From assembly GCA_963729795.1 (NCBI GenBank), contig CAVSPC010000057.1, positions 62,001 to 126,000 of the forward strand: a stretch of DNA of 64,000 nucleotides, given 5' to 3'. Position numbers and translations under genes: made by a program. The DNA comes from CAWBBA01 sp963729795 (lineage in GTDB: Bacteria > Desulfobacterota > Desulfomonilia > Desulfomonilales > Desulfomonilaceae). The notes beneath the pieces are model-generated. The model was not told the origin of the DNA. It saw nothing but the letters and a program-made list of their open reading frames with translations, and did not search any database. Below are positions 17,797 to 26,838 of this stretch, piece by piece (positions within the stretch are counted from its first letter, which is position 1; each line of letters begins with the position of its first letter).

Positions 17797-19056
17797 ATGA
17801 TGACCCCGCTCGAGCAGACCGACCCGGAAATATTCAGAATCATCGCCAATGAAAAGAGTCGACAGGAGCACCGTCTGGAACTGATCGCTTCCGAGAACTT
17901 CACTTCGCCGGCTGTGATGGAGGCACAGGGGAGCATCCTGACAAACAAGTATGCGGAAGGATACCCCGGCAGACGCTACTACGGCGGCTGCATTCACGCT
18001 GACGTGGTGGAAAATCTGGCGCGGGATCGTGCGCTGGCGCTTTTCGGATGCGACCATGTGAACGTTCAGCCCCATTCCGGAACCCAGGCCAACATGGCAG
18101 TTTATTTTTCAGTCATGAAGCCGGGAGATACCTATCTGGGGATGGATCTTGCCCACGGAGGCCATCTGTCCATGGGGCATCCAAAAAACTTTTCGGGTAA
18201 GATTTATCGCGTGGTTCCGTACTCTGTGCGGCAAAACGATCATAGAATCGATTATGACCAGGTGCGGGATCTGGCGCGCAAACACCGGCCCAAGATGATC
18301 ATCGCCGGAGCCAGTGCGTACCCAAGAACCATCGACTACAGCGCCTTTGCCGACATTGCCCGAGAAATAGGGGCGGTGCTCATGGCCGACATCGCTCATA
18401 TTGCCGGTCTCATTGTGGCAGACTTGCACCCATCCCCTATCCCTCATGCCGACTTCGTCACGACGACCACCCACAAGACCCTTAGAGGCCCCCGAGGGGG
18501 GATGGTGATGTGTCGCAAACATTACGCGGCGGCCCTGGATTCCTGCATATTCCCCGGAATGCAGGGCGGACCCCTGATGCACGTCATTGCGGCGAAGGCC
18601 GTTTCTTTCGCCGAGGCTGCAACACAAGAGTTTCGGGATTATCAGAAGCAAATTGTGCTCAACGCTCGGTGCCTGGCCGAAAGCCTGCTGGAACAAGGTT
18701 TCACCCTGATCTCCGGCGGCACAGACAACCATCTAATCCTCATTGATCTGACCCGCCAGGCTGTAGACGGAGCCGAAGCTCAGGAAGTGCTGGAACGTGC
18801 CGGAATAACCGTCAATAAGAACTCCATCCCTTTTGATTCGCGGCCTCCGAGCAAAGCTTCCGGGATACGAGTCGGCACCCCTGCCGTTACTACAAGGTCG
18901 ATGGGACCCGACGAAATGAGGATGATCGGATCATTCATTTCAAAGGTCTTGACTAACCCTGGAGACGAGGACATTATCGCTCGGGTCAAGGCTCAGGTAA
19001 CCGAGTTGTGCGATCGGTTTCCCTTGTATTCGAGACGAAAACAGGAAAGATCATGA
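17797..19056 (+). CDS. glyA: Serine hydroxymethyltransferase
   Basis: PLP enzyme that converts serine and tetrahydrofolate to glycine and methylene-THF. It has 419 residues, with K227 in TTTHKTLRGPRGG as the PLP-binding Lys and the N-terminal SENFTSPAV and YAEGYPGRRYYGG motifs. Two adjacent ATGs are possible starts, with GAAGGA a few bases upstream. The stop overlaps the start of the next gene (ATGA). Confidence 0.97.
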   Translation: MMTPLEQTDPEIFRIIANEKSRQEHRLELIASENFTSPAVMEAQGSILTNKYAEGYPGRRYYGGCIHADVVENLARDRALALFGCDHVNVQPHSGTQANMAVYFSVMKPGDTYLGMDLAHGGHLSMGHPKNFSGKIYRVVPYSVRQNDHRIDYDQVRDLARKHRPKMIIAGASAYPRTIDYSAFADIAREIGAVLMADIAHIAGLIVADLHPSPIPHADFVTTTTHKTLRGPRGGMVMCRKHYAAALDSCIFPGMQGGPLMHVIAAKAVSFAEAATQEFRDYQKQIVLNARCLAESLLEQGFTLISGGTDNHLILIDLTRQAVDGAEAQEVLERAGITVNKNSIPFDSRPPSKASGIRVGTPAVTTRSMGPDEMRMIGSFISKVLTNPGDEDIIARVKAQVTELCDRFPLYSRRKQERS

Positions 19057-19514
19057 AGAATCGACAATGGTTGCCTTTCCAGTGGTTCCCTGAGAGGAGA
19101 TTTGATGCCGACTTTCCGATGGCGTTCTGGTTTGCGGGTCTGTGGTTCTACCTGAAGAGCTTCCTATACCTCTGCTACATTTACATGGCAGGCTTGGAAC
19201 CACCACCTTATTCCGGTGCAGTAAAGTTTGAGACCATCTATTTCGCGATCACCATGATCCCTATTCTGTTGATGGCGTTAGCCCTGTGGAACGAGAAAAA
19301 GTGGGTTGTCATACCGGCTATCATCTTTCTCATGGTCGACACTCCAGTTTTGTTGTTTCACGTCATCCGACTCGGGCAGGAAGGTTTCCTCGATTCCGGT
19401 CTCACTCGAATCCTTGAATTCGGCAGTCTTGGTCTGAACGTGGTAGCACTCGGGTGGCTCTTTGGGAATCGATCGGTCGACAAGACCCTTTCACCTAAAA
19501 GGCCGTCCACATAG
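19053..19514 (+). CDS. Small integral membrane protein
   Basis: A 153-residue protein with about four predicted membrane helices (FAGLWFYLKSFLYLCYIYMA, IYFAITMIPILLMALAL, VVIPAIIFLMVDTPVLLF, LGLNVVALGWLFG). The ATG overlaps the glyA stop (ATGA) with AGGAAAGA upstream, so it is translationally coupled to glyA; an upstream in-frame start would lie inside glyA. No family was recognised and its link to one-carbon metabolism is unknown. Confidence 0.85.
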   Translation: MKNRQWLPFQWFPERRFDADFPMAFWFAGLWFYLKSFLYLCYIYMAGLEPPPYSGAVKFETIYFAITMIPILLMALALWNEKKWVVIPAIIFLMVDTPVLLFHVIRLGQEGFLDSGLTRILEFGSLGLNVVALGWLFGNRSVDKTLSPKRPST

Positions 19515-19625
19515 CTTCGCGATTTTTTTTGGTTGACAAATATCATCCGTTTTTGATAAGTTATGCCCGAATGTTGAAGAACTAAATTAACAACGAGAAC
19601 TTCAACACTCCTTTACCTCCTAACT

Positions 19626-19656
19626 GCCGGGCTTGATGCGAGTCCGGCTTTTTTTT
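19626..19656 (+). terminator. Rho-independent terminator after the glyA operon
   Basis: The stem GCCGGGC (19626-19632) pairs with GTCCGGC (19642-19648), with one G-T wobble, and is followed by a run of eight T. It lies 112 bases after the last gene of the operon. Confidence 0.75.
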
Positions 19657-19735
19657 CGCAGACCCCCGGGAGCGAACTACAAAGCCACAATCACTATTAG
19701 TTTGATCGATGCAACCGTTCAGAGGCCAATCGGAA

Positions 19736-19924
19736 TTCACCGCAGAGTCCGCTGAGGACACTGAGAAAATGGATAGCTTATTCAATTGCCTGTAAGTCAC
19801 CGGCGCGTGCAGGCAGATCTGCATTGCCCTTCCCGCGTCTCGCGGGATCACAGACCGGAATTCATAGTGCCCCATCGCACAGTCGTGCAGCGAAAACGGA
19901 ATTCCCCGCGGTCTCCGCGGTGAA
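19736..19924. repeat. Inverted-repeat-bounded 189-bp intergenic element
   Basis: The ends read TTCACCGCAGAGTCCGCTGA (left, 19736) and the complement of TCTCCGCGGTGAA (right, to 19924); they match at about 18 of 22 positions. No coding frame was found inside. The sequence type (CACCGC..GAG..CCGC) recurs near 62260. This is consistent with a small non-coding, MITE-like or REP-like repeat. Confidence 0.55.
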
Positions 19925-19939
19925 CCATTACGTGTCGAT

Positions 19940-20197
19940 TTAGTGTACCCTGTGAGCGGGTGGCGGAATTGTGCACTGACTGGCAGGTTTGGGATTGACT
20001 ATGCCATCAATAATTCGAGCGGGAACCATGATGATCATATAGGGCAGGTAGAGGACGCTCGCCGCTAATGAGTTCTCTTCGTGTACAAGTTTCGTCCAGT
20101 AAGAGGAATCCGCAAGCTCTGAGGAGCCCCCCAGGCAGACTACGGGAGTAGCTACAGCGAGCACACATAGCCCGACTGCAAAGAATCTTCTGATCAT
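19940..20197 (-). CDS. Small exported or membrane-anchored hypothetical protein
   Basis: An 85-residue protein starting at ATG 20197, which has GGAGG four bases upstream; the frame is open to 20251 but lacks that support. The N-terminus (MIRRFFAVGLCVLAVATPVV followed by CLGGSS) looks like a signal peptide, perhaps with lipobox VVC. A second hydrophobic stretch follows (SVLYLPYMIIMVPARIIDGI). No domain is recognised. Confidence 0.65.
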   Translation of the reverse strand: MIRRFFAVGLCVLAVATPVVCLGGSSELADSSYWTKLVHEENSLAASVLYLPYMIIMVPARIIDGIVNPKPASQCTIPPPAHRVH

Positions 20198-20384
20198 GGT
20201 TCCTCCAACAGGGCTTCTGGTGAGACTGCCACACTGCTCGGCGGGTGTCAAGTTATTACGAGACTCAATGCGACCTGCTGCCTGTCGAAATCTGTTGACT
20301 CAATCCGGCGATCTGATATACGCACTGCTGATCCGCTGAACCCAGATCTGTCGTCGACCCAATAGAAAGGATGGAAGCCGCTTG

Positions 20385-21110
20385 ATGACCAAAGAACAAG
20401 TTGCTCTGAAAGTTCGTAAGCTCTTTGAACTGTCTAATTCCTCAAATGAGAATGAAGCTGCTTTGGCTGCTGCAAAGGCTCGTGAGCTTTTGTCGCGCTA
20501 TAACCTGAGGATAGCCGACCTTCCAACGGATGACATGCAGAGCGCCGTCGCAGTTACAGAGGCATCGGTGGCAGTCGGGGGAGTCGTTAGAAACTGGGTT
20601 AAAGGGTTACTCATTCACGTTGCTTATGGATTCGACTGTGAGCATATCATTCGGCGGCAGAGTTACGCGGACCCTATCCTGACGTTTATCGGGACCGCTG
20701 CGGATACGGAGATCGCCGTATACACCTTCCAATTTCTTTTCCGGGAGCTGAACAGACTCGTCGACAGGGCACTTCCCGGGCTTAAGCGCGAGAACAGGTT
20801 CTGGAGCACTGCTTCCCTGAGGTACGCCTATCTGGATGGGGCGGTAAAGAGGATCGGAGAACGGTTCCAGGAGCAAACTCAGTCGGTCAGGGTTGCCGAA
20901 CATCGCGGATGCAAAGCACTAGTCTTAGCCAAAGAGCAGACGATCAGGAATTACATGGCCGACACATTCCCGAACATCAGAATGGAACGCGCAGCAAAGA
21001 GAGTGATCAGCGCGGGTGCTTTCCGGCAAGGCTATCGGGACGCCTCCGGCATCAACTTGGCTCCCGGAATTCCGAAGAAAGACACCGAGAAGTTTGCTGT
21101 CACAGGGTAG
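20385..21110 (+). CDS. DUF2786 domain protein
   Basis: A 241-residue protein. The N-terminal KVRKLFELSNSSNENEAALAAAKARELLSRYNL is a DUF2786 domain, a small helical domain often found in phage- or plasmid-linked proteins. The rest is unassigned. The start is ATG at 20385; the TTG before it is an alternative. AAAGGATGG lies about 15 bases upstream. It is isolated and convergent with the STAS-like gene. Its biochemical role is unknown. Confidence 0.85.
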   Translation: MTKEQVALKVRKLFELSNSSNENEAALAAAKARELLSRYNLRIADLPTDDMQSAVAVTEASVAVGGVVRNWVKGLLIHVAYGFDCEHIIRRQSYADPILTFIGTAADTEIAVYTFQFLFRELNRLVDRALPGLKRENRFWSTASLRYAYLDGAVKRIGERFQEQTQSVRVAEHRGCKALVLAKEQTIRNYMADTFPNIRMERAAKRVISAGAFRQGYRDASGINLAPGIPKKDTEKFAVTG

Positions 21111-21162
21111 GCCTGGGAACACGGACAACAAGTCCTGTCTTGGGCAAAAAATAAGGAAGATA

Positions 21163-21900
21163 CTACTTCTGAATGGATTTGCGTTCGCCAAAGCTGGGCT
21201 TGGGAATCAGACCTTTGCGGTACAACTTCATAAGCAGGCTGCGAAGCCCTCTCGGGGAGAGCTTGTATTTTTGCATCAGGTCGGTTTCAGATGCGTTTTC
21301 ACCAAGATCTTTGAGCACGTCTGCTGTACTGACTCTGATCTTGCTAGCTTGGCCATCGAGAGGAACAGTGATTTCACATGTTTCCACGCCCATTCGTTTG
21401 GCCAGCGCTTGGCGGCTGATCAATCCTTTGCGAAAGAGCTTTCGGAAGAGACTTGCCAGCCCTTTAGGCGAAAGCTTATGCTTCTTCATTAGTTCTTCAT
21501 CCGATAGATTCCTGGACAGGTCTTCAAGAAGAATCCGCGCGCTCAGTATGATCTTACCTGAGTTCACTTTAAGAACTACAGAGATGTTTGCTTCGCTGAT
21601 GTGGGCTTTGACGTCGGGGTCCACATTAACGAAGCGCACTTTCAGCCCCTTGTTTCTTATGTCCTCATAGTACGAGCGTACGTTAAGAGAGAACTCGTCA
21701 CAGACTGACTTTACCTTTTTGAAATCTATCAATAGCCCTTTAAGAGGGTTCTTACTGAGCCATTCGACGGTTCGATCCAGGAACTCCTCTACATGCTCCT
21801 CTTCGATCGCAGACCTCTCCACCCTGAGTCTGTAGAAACGAGGCTCTTCTACCAAAGAAAACGCCGATTCCTCGTCTTCAAAGCGATATTTGGTCTGCAT
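21163..21900 (-). CDS. STAS-like protein with two C-terminal helical repeats
   Basis: A 245-residue protein. Residues 25-110 resemble a STAS/anti-sigma-antagonist-like fold (LKGLLIDFKKVKSVCDEFSLNV, then LKVRFVNVDPDVKAHISEANI). Two copies of a unit of about 40 residues follow (about 123-162 and 193-232), each reading like DL..N.S...LM.K.KLSP.GL.SL..KL.RKGLI. The unit looks like a small helical, HTH-like module. It has no signal peptide, so it is cytoplasmic. Function unknown; a signalling role is inferred only from the fold. No neighbouring gene gives context. Confidence 0.85.
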   Translation of the reverse strand: MQTKYRFEDEESAFSLVEEPRFYRLRVERSAIEEEHVEEFLDRTVEWLSKNPLKGLLIDFKKVKSVCDEFSLNVRSYYEDIRNKGLKVRFVNVDPDVKAHISEANISVVLKVNSGKIILSARILLEDLSRNLSDEELMKKHKLSPKGLASLFRKLFRKGLISRQALAKRMGVETCEITVPLDGQASKIRVSTADVLKDLGENASETDLMQKYKLSPRGLRSLLMKLYRKGLIPKPSFGERKSIQK

Positions 21901-22317
21901 CGAATTTTAACCTATGGGCTCAGCAGGTCTGTTTAGGTGGGGCACCTTCGGACACTGAAGTTTGGCAGCCAGCAATAATTTAAGCGCTGGGGCAATTTTG
22001 CGCACTTTGAAAATCCCTTTCAGTGAATTCCAAGAGGGCCTCGCAAGGACTTGGCGCCGCAGGCCTTCCCGGCCGCTATTCGTGGTGCAGCCGCTTGTAT
22101 TGGCGTTCAATGGTATTGGGGCCTAAAGTCTCCTGTGGCCGAACCCCGAAACAATCCGTTTTCAAGCTATCGAAATTCTGACTATCATTTGTTGAAGTAT
22201 AAATTGTGCGAGTGCTAGGGGCAAGTCAAAAAGAGCGGGCAAGGTGATCATTCGGTTATGTCCTGGAAGTTGCGGGTAATTTTTCGCCTTCATTCTAAAC
22301 GGGTTTCCTAAATGACG
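21901..22317. other. 417-bp intergenic region, nothing recognised
   Basis: This lies between two minus-strand genes. Frames are short and no repeat, terminator or RNA gene was seen. A promoter for the STAS-like gene is expected here but not clear. Confidence 0.5.
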
Positions 22318-22947
22318 TTAAGCTGATGAAATGAGACAACATCCCCATTCAGCTCTTCGGTTGGCCCAGAAAGCCCCCTCGTAGGAGACATTGTTTATTA
22401 TGTGGATTTCTCTCTCTATCTTAGCGCCCATCTCTTTGATAAAGGCCCTGAAATCCTTAATAGTCAGACGATGAATGTCAGGGGAGTTGTACCACGGATG
22501 CGGATGAGTCTCGCACACCGGTGTTCGCCCTTTCAGGACATACTCAAGCATAACTCTCCAATGTCCAAAATTAGGAAATGTGATTATTGACTTGGAACCG
22601 ACTCTCAGCATCTCTTTGATGAGTCTTTCCGGATTCATCAACTGCTGAAGCGTTCGACTCAAGACCACGTATTCGTAGCTCAAATCCGGGAAGCCTTCCA
22701 GTCCCTCGTCCAAGTCCAGTGTCATTACTCGGATTCCTCGTTCTATGGACCGAATGACCTTTTCCTGGTCCAGTTCAACACCGCATCCTTCCACATCCTT
22801 TTCGTCTCTAAGGCGCTGAAGCAATGTCCCTGAGCCACACCCAAGGTCTAGGACACGAGTACCCGGCGTAATGAGATCGATGATTATATTGAAGCCGACC
22901 TCAAACTGATGGAAAGGCGTGCGAATTTCAGTGATATCAGCGGGCAC
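22318..22947 (-). CDS. metW: Methionine biosynthesis protein MetW
   Basis: SAM-dependent methyltransferase-like protein of 209 residues that works with MetX in methionine synthesis. It has the motif I glycine-rich loop VLDLGCGSGTLL and the MetW-specific parts GVELDQEKV, FPNFGHWRVML and YNSPDIHRLTIKDF. It starts with GTG and overlaps the end of metX by 11 bases, so translation is coupled. Confidence 0.94.
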   Translation of the reverse strand: MPADITEIRTPFHQFEVGFNIIIDLITPGTRVLDLGCGSGTLLQRLRDEKDVEGCGVELDQEKVIRSIERGIRVMTLDLDEGLEGFPDLSYEYVVLSRTLQQLMNPERLIKEMLRVGSKSIITFPNFGHWRVMLEYVLKGRTPVCETHPHPWYNSPDIHRLTIKDFRAFIKEMGAKIEREIHIINNVSYEGAFWANRRAEWGCCLISSA

Positions 22948-24115
22948 CGTTCAGAAATCCCCTTACAATGCGAGTCAGAGTCGGCATGCCGGCATTTACG
23001 AGAAAGGAATCATGCCCATAGGGCAAATCCAGTTCGACGAAGGACACATGCTTTTTAGCAGCCTGGAGGGCTCGAACCATGGCCAATGACATGGAAGTGG
23101 GATAGAGCCAATCCGAGTTGAAGGAGAGGATCAACATCTTTGCAGAAATGTTCTCGAATGCAGTAACAAGGTCTCCGTCCGGAGCTGCCAGATCGAAGTA
23201 ATCAATGGCCTTGGTGATGATGATGTACGAATCCTCGTCGAATCTGCGCATGAAGCTGCTCCCCTGATGCTCCAGGTAAGATTCTACTTCGAACTCGCCG
23301 CCCTCCATGCCATTCTCGCCCAGGCTGTAACTGTATCCGTCAATATCTTTGAGTTTGAGTTTCCGCCCGAACTTAGCCTCCATCGTTTCTTCGGATAGAT
23401 ACGTGATGTGGCCGATCATGCGCGCAACGGCCAAGCCTCTGCCCATCCTTTGATACACATGGCCTGCTTCGGCATCCGCACATACTTGGGCGGGATCGCT
23501 GTAAATGGCGTTGCGGCCTACCCAGTTGAACGCGATCCCCTGCGGGGAGAGTCTTGCCGTAGCAGCGATCACAATCGCCGAGCGGACCTGGTCTGGATGG
23601 TGGACCGCCCACTGCAGCGCCTGCATTCCCCCCATAGACCCGCCGACCACGTTGTGGAGCTTTTCGATGCCCAAGTGTTGCACAAGCAATGCCTGGACGT
23701 TGACCATGTCTCCCATGTTGATGAGCGGGAATGAGCGCCCATAAGGCTTGCCCGTCGCGGGGTTGATGCTGCACGGCCCGGTGGTCCCTTTGCAGCCACC
23801 AAGACAATTGGATGAGATAACAAAGTACCTGTTCGTGTCAATCCCTTTGCCTGGGCCGATCATCGCATCCCACCACCCGAGTCTGCCGTTCGCGTCGATT
23901 CCGGCGGCATGTGCGTCGCCGGAAAGAGCGTGAAGAATCAACACCGCGTTGTCGCGCTCGGGTGATAATGTGCCGTAAGTCTCGTACGCTACCGTGAGAG
24001 GTCCCAGAAAGCCCCCTGACTCCAGGGTGATCCCATCGAATTCGGCGAATTGGGTGCTCGTCGGGCCGTACAGGCCATCTGAATCAGCATATTCTTTAAT
24101 GGATCCAATTGCCAT
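22937..24115 (-). CDS. metX: Homoserine O-acetyltransferase
   Basis: Alpha/beta-hydrolase-fold acyltransferase that activates homoserine for methionine synthesis, 392 residues. The nucleophile is S160 in VVGGSMGGMQALQWA, with the acid in LSFNSDWLYPT and His in LPYGHDSFL. Whether acetyl- or succinyl-CoA is the donor cannot be judged from these motifs alone. It is followed by metW. A long inverted repeat brackets its leader (24138-24297). Confidence 0.95.
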   Translation of the reverse strand: MAIGSIKEYADSDGLYGPTSTQFAEFDGITLESGGFLGPLTVAYETYGTLSPERDNAVLILHALSGDAHAAGIDANGRLGWWDAMIGPGKGIDTNRYFVISSNCLGGCKGTTGPCSINPATGKPYGRSFPLINMGDMVNVQALLVQHLGIEKLHNVVGGSMGGMQALQWAVHHPDQVRSAIVIAATARLSPQGIAFNWVGRNAIYSDPAQVCADAEAGHVYQRMGRGLAVARMIGHITYLSEETMEAKFGRKLKLKDIDGYSYSLGENGMEGGEFEVESYLEHQGSSFMRRFDEDSYIIITKAIDYFDLAAPDGDLVTAFENISAKMLILSFNSDWLYPTSMSLAMVRALQAAKKHVSFVELDLPYGHDSFLVNAGMPTLTRIVRGFLNGAR

Positions 24116-24137
24116 TATTGCAAAATTCCTTCAATAG

Positions 24138-24297
24138 GTATCAGCGGCAGTCGCAAAAGAGCAAAACGGTTATTTTCGCGTGGGTCCACTCCCTCAAGTC
24201 CGGAGGATGCGCGGGCTACCTAAACCTGTCGCTTCAGCAACCTTTATTCTATAGCAAAATGCACTTGATTTGAAGCAAACCTCGCTGCCGCTGATAC
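24138..24297 (-). ncRNA. Candidate structured leader RNA of metXW
   Basis: On the metX sense strand, GTATCAGCGGCAG (24297-24285) and CTGCCGCTGATAC (24150-24138) are perfectly complementary over 13 bp. They could close a leader of about 160 nt ending 23 bases before the metX ATG. Inside is a 5-bp hairpin with a UGAA loop (GUUGC-UGAA-GCGAC) and a GC-rich segment. A closing stem before a biosynthetic gene is riboswitch-like, but the core does not match SAM-I, SAM-II, SAH or cobalamin consensus as far as I can judge. Inference only. Confidence 0.4.
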
Positions 24298-24459
24298 TTG
24301 ACCTCAGGTTTGCCGACGAAGTATAAGTCAACATGAAAATGGTTGCACTCTCCCAAAGTGGATCCGCCAAGGTCATGCTTCTCAAGAATATAGATTCCCA
24401 ATTTGGATTGCGCAACCGGACTCGACTACCCACTAGTCACAATATAAGGGGCTCATCCG

Positions 24460-24795
24460 ATGATACCTCCCATAGCTGTCCACTGCGGAATCGGTTCAGT
24501 ATTGACCGCTATTTCAGTCCCCCTCGCTTTGCGTATGGTCCCGATGAACAGGGTCTATGGAGTTCGCGTTCCAAAGGCATTCAAATCCGACCGCAATTGG
24601 TACGACATCAACGCTTACGGCGGGAAGCTTCTGGCCGTCTACGGACTAAGCCTCATTGCTTTTGGCATCGCGGGGCGGGGATGGGCACCGTCTCCCACCA
24701 GTATATGGATGGCCGTCTTCGTCTGTGGCCCTCTTATTTTGGTCTTCCCAATTCTTGCGCTCATCAGCTCTTATGCCCGGCAATTGCCGGATTGA
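24460..24795 (+). CDS. SdpI/YhfL-family membrane protein
   Basis: A 111-residue protein with three predicted membrane helices. It has the family motif GVRVPKAFKSDRNWYDINAY between helices, as in SdpI-type proteins (immunity/signal proteins in Bacillus; role elsewhere unknown). ATAAGGGGC precedes the ATG. It is divergent from metX and convergent with the peptidase gene. A single gene with no toxin partner nearby. Confidence 0.85.
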   Translation: MIPPIAVHCGIGSVLTAISVPLALRMVPMNRVYGVRVPKAFKSDRNWYDINAYGGKLLAVYGLSLIAFGIAGRGWAPSPTSIWMAVFVCGPLILVFPILALISSYARQLPD

Positions 24796-24930
24796 TAGAA
24801 CCACGCACTCGCGCACTACCGCGGCATTCTCCCCCTCGCGATTTGCAAAACTTGATGGTTGCTACTTAACCGGTCTTGGCCGGGAGCAAAACCATATCAA
24901 ACCTCGATATAATTCCAGTCCGGAGAGAAA

Positions 24931-26436
24931 TCAATTCTCGGAAAAATCCGGAAGTCGGGGAGGTTCACCGCAGAAGGATTGAATGACCTCGTCCACTGAA
25001 TTCCGACGCCCCGATGCTGCCATTTTTCGCAAGAGCGCGCCGGCTTCGGCCTGGAGGAACCATTCAGCTCCGAAGTGCGCCTCGAGAAAGCCTCGAAGCA
25101 CGTGCGCGGCCGCCCAACCGTGCAAATAGTCTAGCGCATAGAAATCAGGCTCCATGTCCACAAGATAGCCCGCGGGCTCGTACACGAAACCGGTCGCAGC
25201 GTTGAGATTCCGACAATAGGGGTCGGAATTCTTGATGTCCCCTGTTTCGTGAAGCTCCTTCTCGGCAAGAAACTTGCCGATGTAGCGGCGCACCAGACAT
25301 AACCGTTTGGTCCGCACACGCCGGACGAGCGCGTCGGCTTCTTTGGCGGGCATTTCCGCCATCCGAGTCAACCAGGCAGGATTGTCGACCAGGTCCATGA
25401 AAAGAAAGGCAAACGCCTCATCCAGAGCCGGTGAACGGTAGAGACGCCGATCTTCGATAGGTAGCGACGGATCGAAGTGGCTCAAGAAGAAAGCGTGGCC
25501 CGTTTCATGTAGAAGTGTCTCCACGTCTATGAGTCCACCCACCGGCTTCATAAGCACGTGCACTTCACCAGGTATCTCTACTCCAACACACATGCCGTTA
25601 GGGTTCTTGGCCGGCGAGTCGGAGATGTGCGCGATAACGTCGGGTCGTGACGATAAATCAAAACCTAAGCCCCTGAAAGTATCGTCGACGATCGTTTTGA
25701 GTCGAGACATCGGGAAAAAGCTGTCAAATCTTTGGATACGCAACAGATACAGGGCGTGATAGCGGCTTAAATCTTCAAATGGCTTGCCGATCTTCTCTTC
25801 TACCCACGGGGCAATAAGTTTACGGTAGGTTTCTGAAGTGAGGTCGAGGTACTTTAAGAAGATTCGGGCCTGCTCGTCAAAGGAGACTTGCTTCTTGGCC
25901 TCCGAGAACCGCGCGTAGTTCTCGAAACCAAATTGCTGAGTCACGGTTCGTATAGAGAGTTCGAGAATCCCCAACAGCATGGGATTCACAATTCCCTTGA
26001 GGAAAATCGTGTTCTCCTTTTGCATTACCTCCCGCTTGCTGAAGTCCGACTGAACCTGCAGCCACTGGACAACCTCCAAGGCGGGGATCTTTTCAATCCC
26101 CACGTGCATCCTTCCTCGCTCGAGGTAGAATCTTAGCATGTCCTCAAGGGAGGCTATCTGTTCTTCCACCGCTAGGTCCATGCACCCGAACAGTATTCGA
26201 TCGATTCGCCGCGCTGCTTCCATGCTTTCCGCAGCTCTCATAGCTTTGCGCAGAAAAGTTAGGGTCTTCGGTCTCAAGGGAATCGGGTGAGACTCGATGA
26301 TATCGAGCGTGTTCACGGCAGAAGGCACACCTCGGAGTTGATCTACCGACAAGCGAGCGAGTTCACGGTGAACCGCGTCAATCTCCTTCACGACGTTCTC
26401 AACTGTAAGTTGGCTCAAGGTCATTTCCTTCGACAA
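24931..26436 (-). CDS. M3-like zinc metallopeptidase
   Basis: A 501-residue cytoplasmic zincin. The HETGH motif (H310, E311, H314) and the downstream SPALDEAFAFLF, whose Glu (near 340) is the probable third zinc ligand, fit the oligoendopeptidase/thimet (M3) clan. The C-terminal YALDYLHGWAAAHVLRGFL also fits. At 501 residues it is shorter than PepF or thimet peptidases (about 600-700), so it is a divergent member. The start is either TTG 26436 or ATG 26424; neither has an ideally spaced ribosome site. Confidence 0.85.
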   Translation of the reverse strand: MSKEMTLSQLTVENVVKEIDAVHRELARLSVDQLRGVPSAVNTLDIIESHPIPLRPKTLTFLRKAMRAAESMEAARRIDRILFGCMDLAVEEQIASLEDMLRFYLERGRMHVGIEKIPALEVVQWLQVQSDFSKREVMQKENTIFLKGIVNPMLLGILELSIRTVTQQFGFENYARFSEAKKQVSFDEQARIFLKYLDLTSETYRKLIAPWVEEKIGKPFEDLSRYHALYLLRIQRFDSFFPMSRLKTIVDDTFRGLGFDLSSRPDVIAHISDSPAKNPNGMCVGVEIPGEVHVLMKPVGGLIDVETLLHETGHAFFLSHFDPSLPIEDRRLYRSPALDEAFAFLFMDLVDNPAWLTRMAEMPAKEADALVRRVRTKRLCLVRRYIGKFLAEKELHETGDIKNSDPYCRNLNAATGFVYEPAGYLVDMEPDFYALDYLHGWAAAHVLRGFLEAHFGAEWFLQAEAGALLRKMAASGRRNSVDEVIQSFCGEPPRLPDFSEN

Positions 26437-26838
26437 ACCGGAGGAACAAAAAGCTGCTTCGTACAGTGACTCACTTTTCGAAAGTTCTCAGTGTCACTAT
26501 CCGATACATACAAGGGCCGGTGTATTCTAAGCATTATCCACCTATGGGCGAACTTCTCCCCCGTACGTCCGGTCGTGATGAAGTGGACGTTCATTGCCTC
26601 AGTACTTCGCTATCAGGTTCTCCGTTCTGCAGAGCGCGCTGCCGCCGGGATCAACCCAATGCTCAGTTTTGTTTTTTCTCTGTGTGTGGAAGCCTGTCGA
26701 TTCAGCGACGGGCGGCAAAAGATAAAATTATGCCGACCAATTTGTAAGCTGCTCCGGCCCCGTCATTACCATTTCGGATTCACGTTCCGGACGTTTGATG
26801 AGAGGGCCCCAAATCAGGTGATTCCGTTTAAGGTTACA
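26437..26838. other. 402-bp intergenic region, nothing recognised
   Basis: It contains overlapping open frames on the plus strand, but none has a ribosome site, good composition or recognisable domains. No repeat or RNA gene was seen. Confidence 0.5.

Noticed and set aside
19733..19930. Short open frames inside the inverted-repeat element
   Set aside because: None has a ribosome site or a plausible product; the region fits a non-coding repeat better.
24138..24297. Known SAM riboswitch upstream of metX
   Set aside because: The conserved SAM-I and SAM-II core sequences are not visible; kept only as an unclassified leader candidate.
24460..24795. Toxin-immunity pair based on the SdpI-like gene
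   Set aside because: No sdpC-like toxin or other partner lies next to it; SdpI homologs occur widely as single genes.
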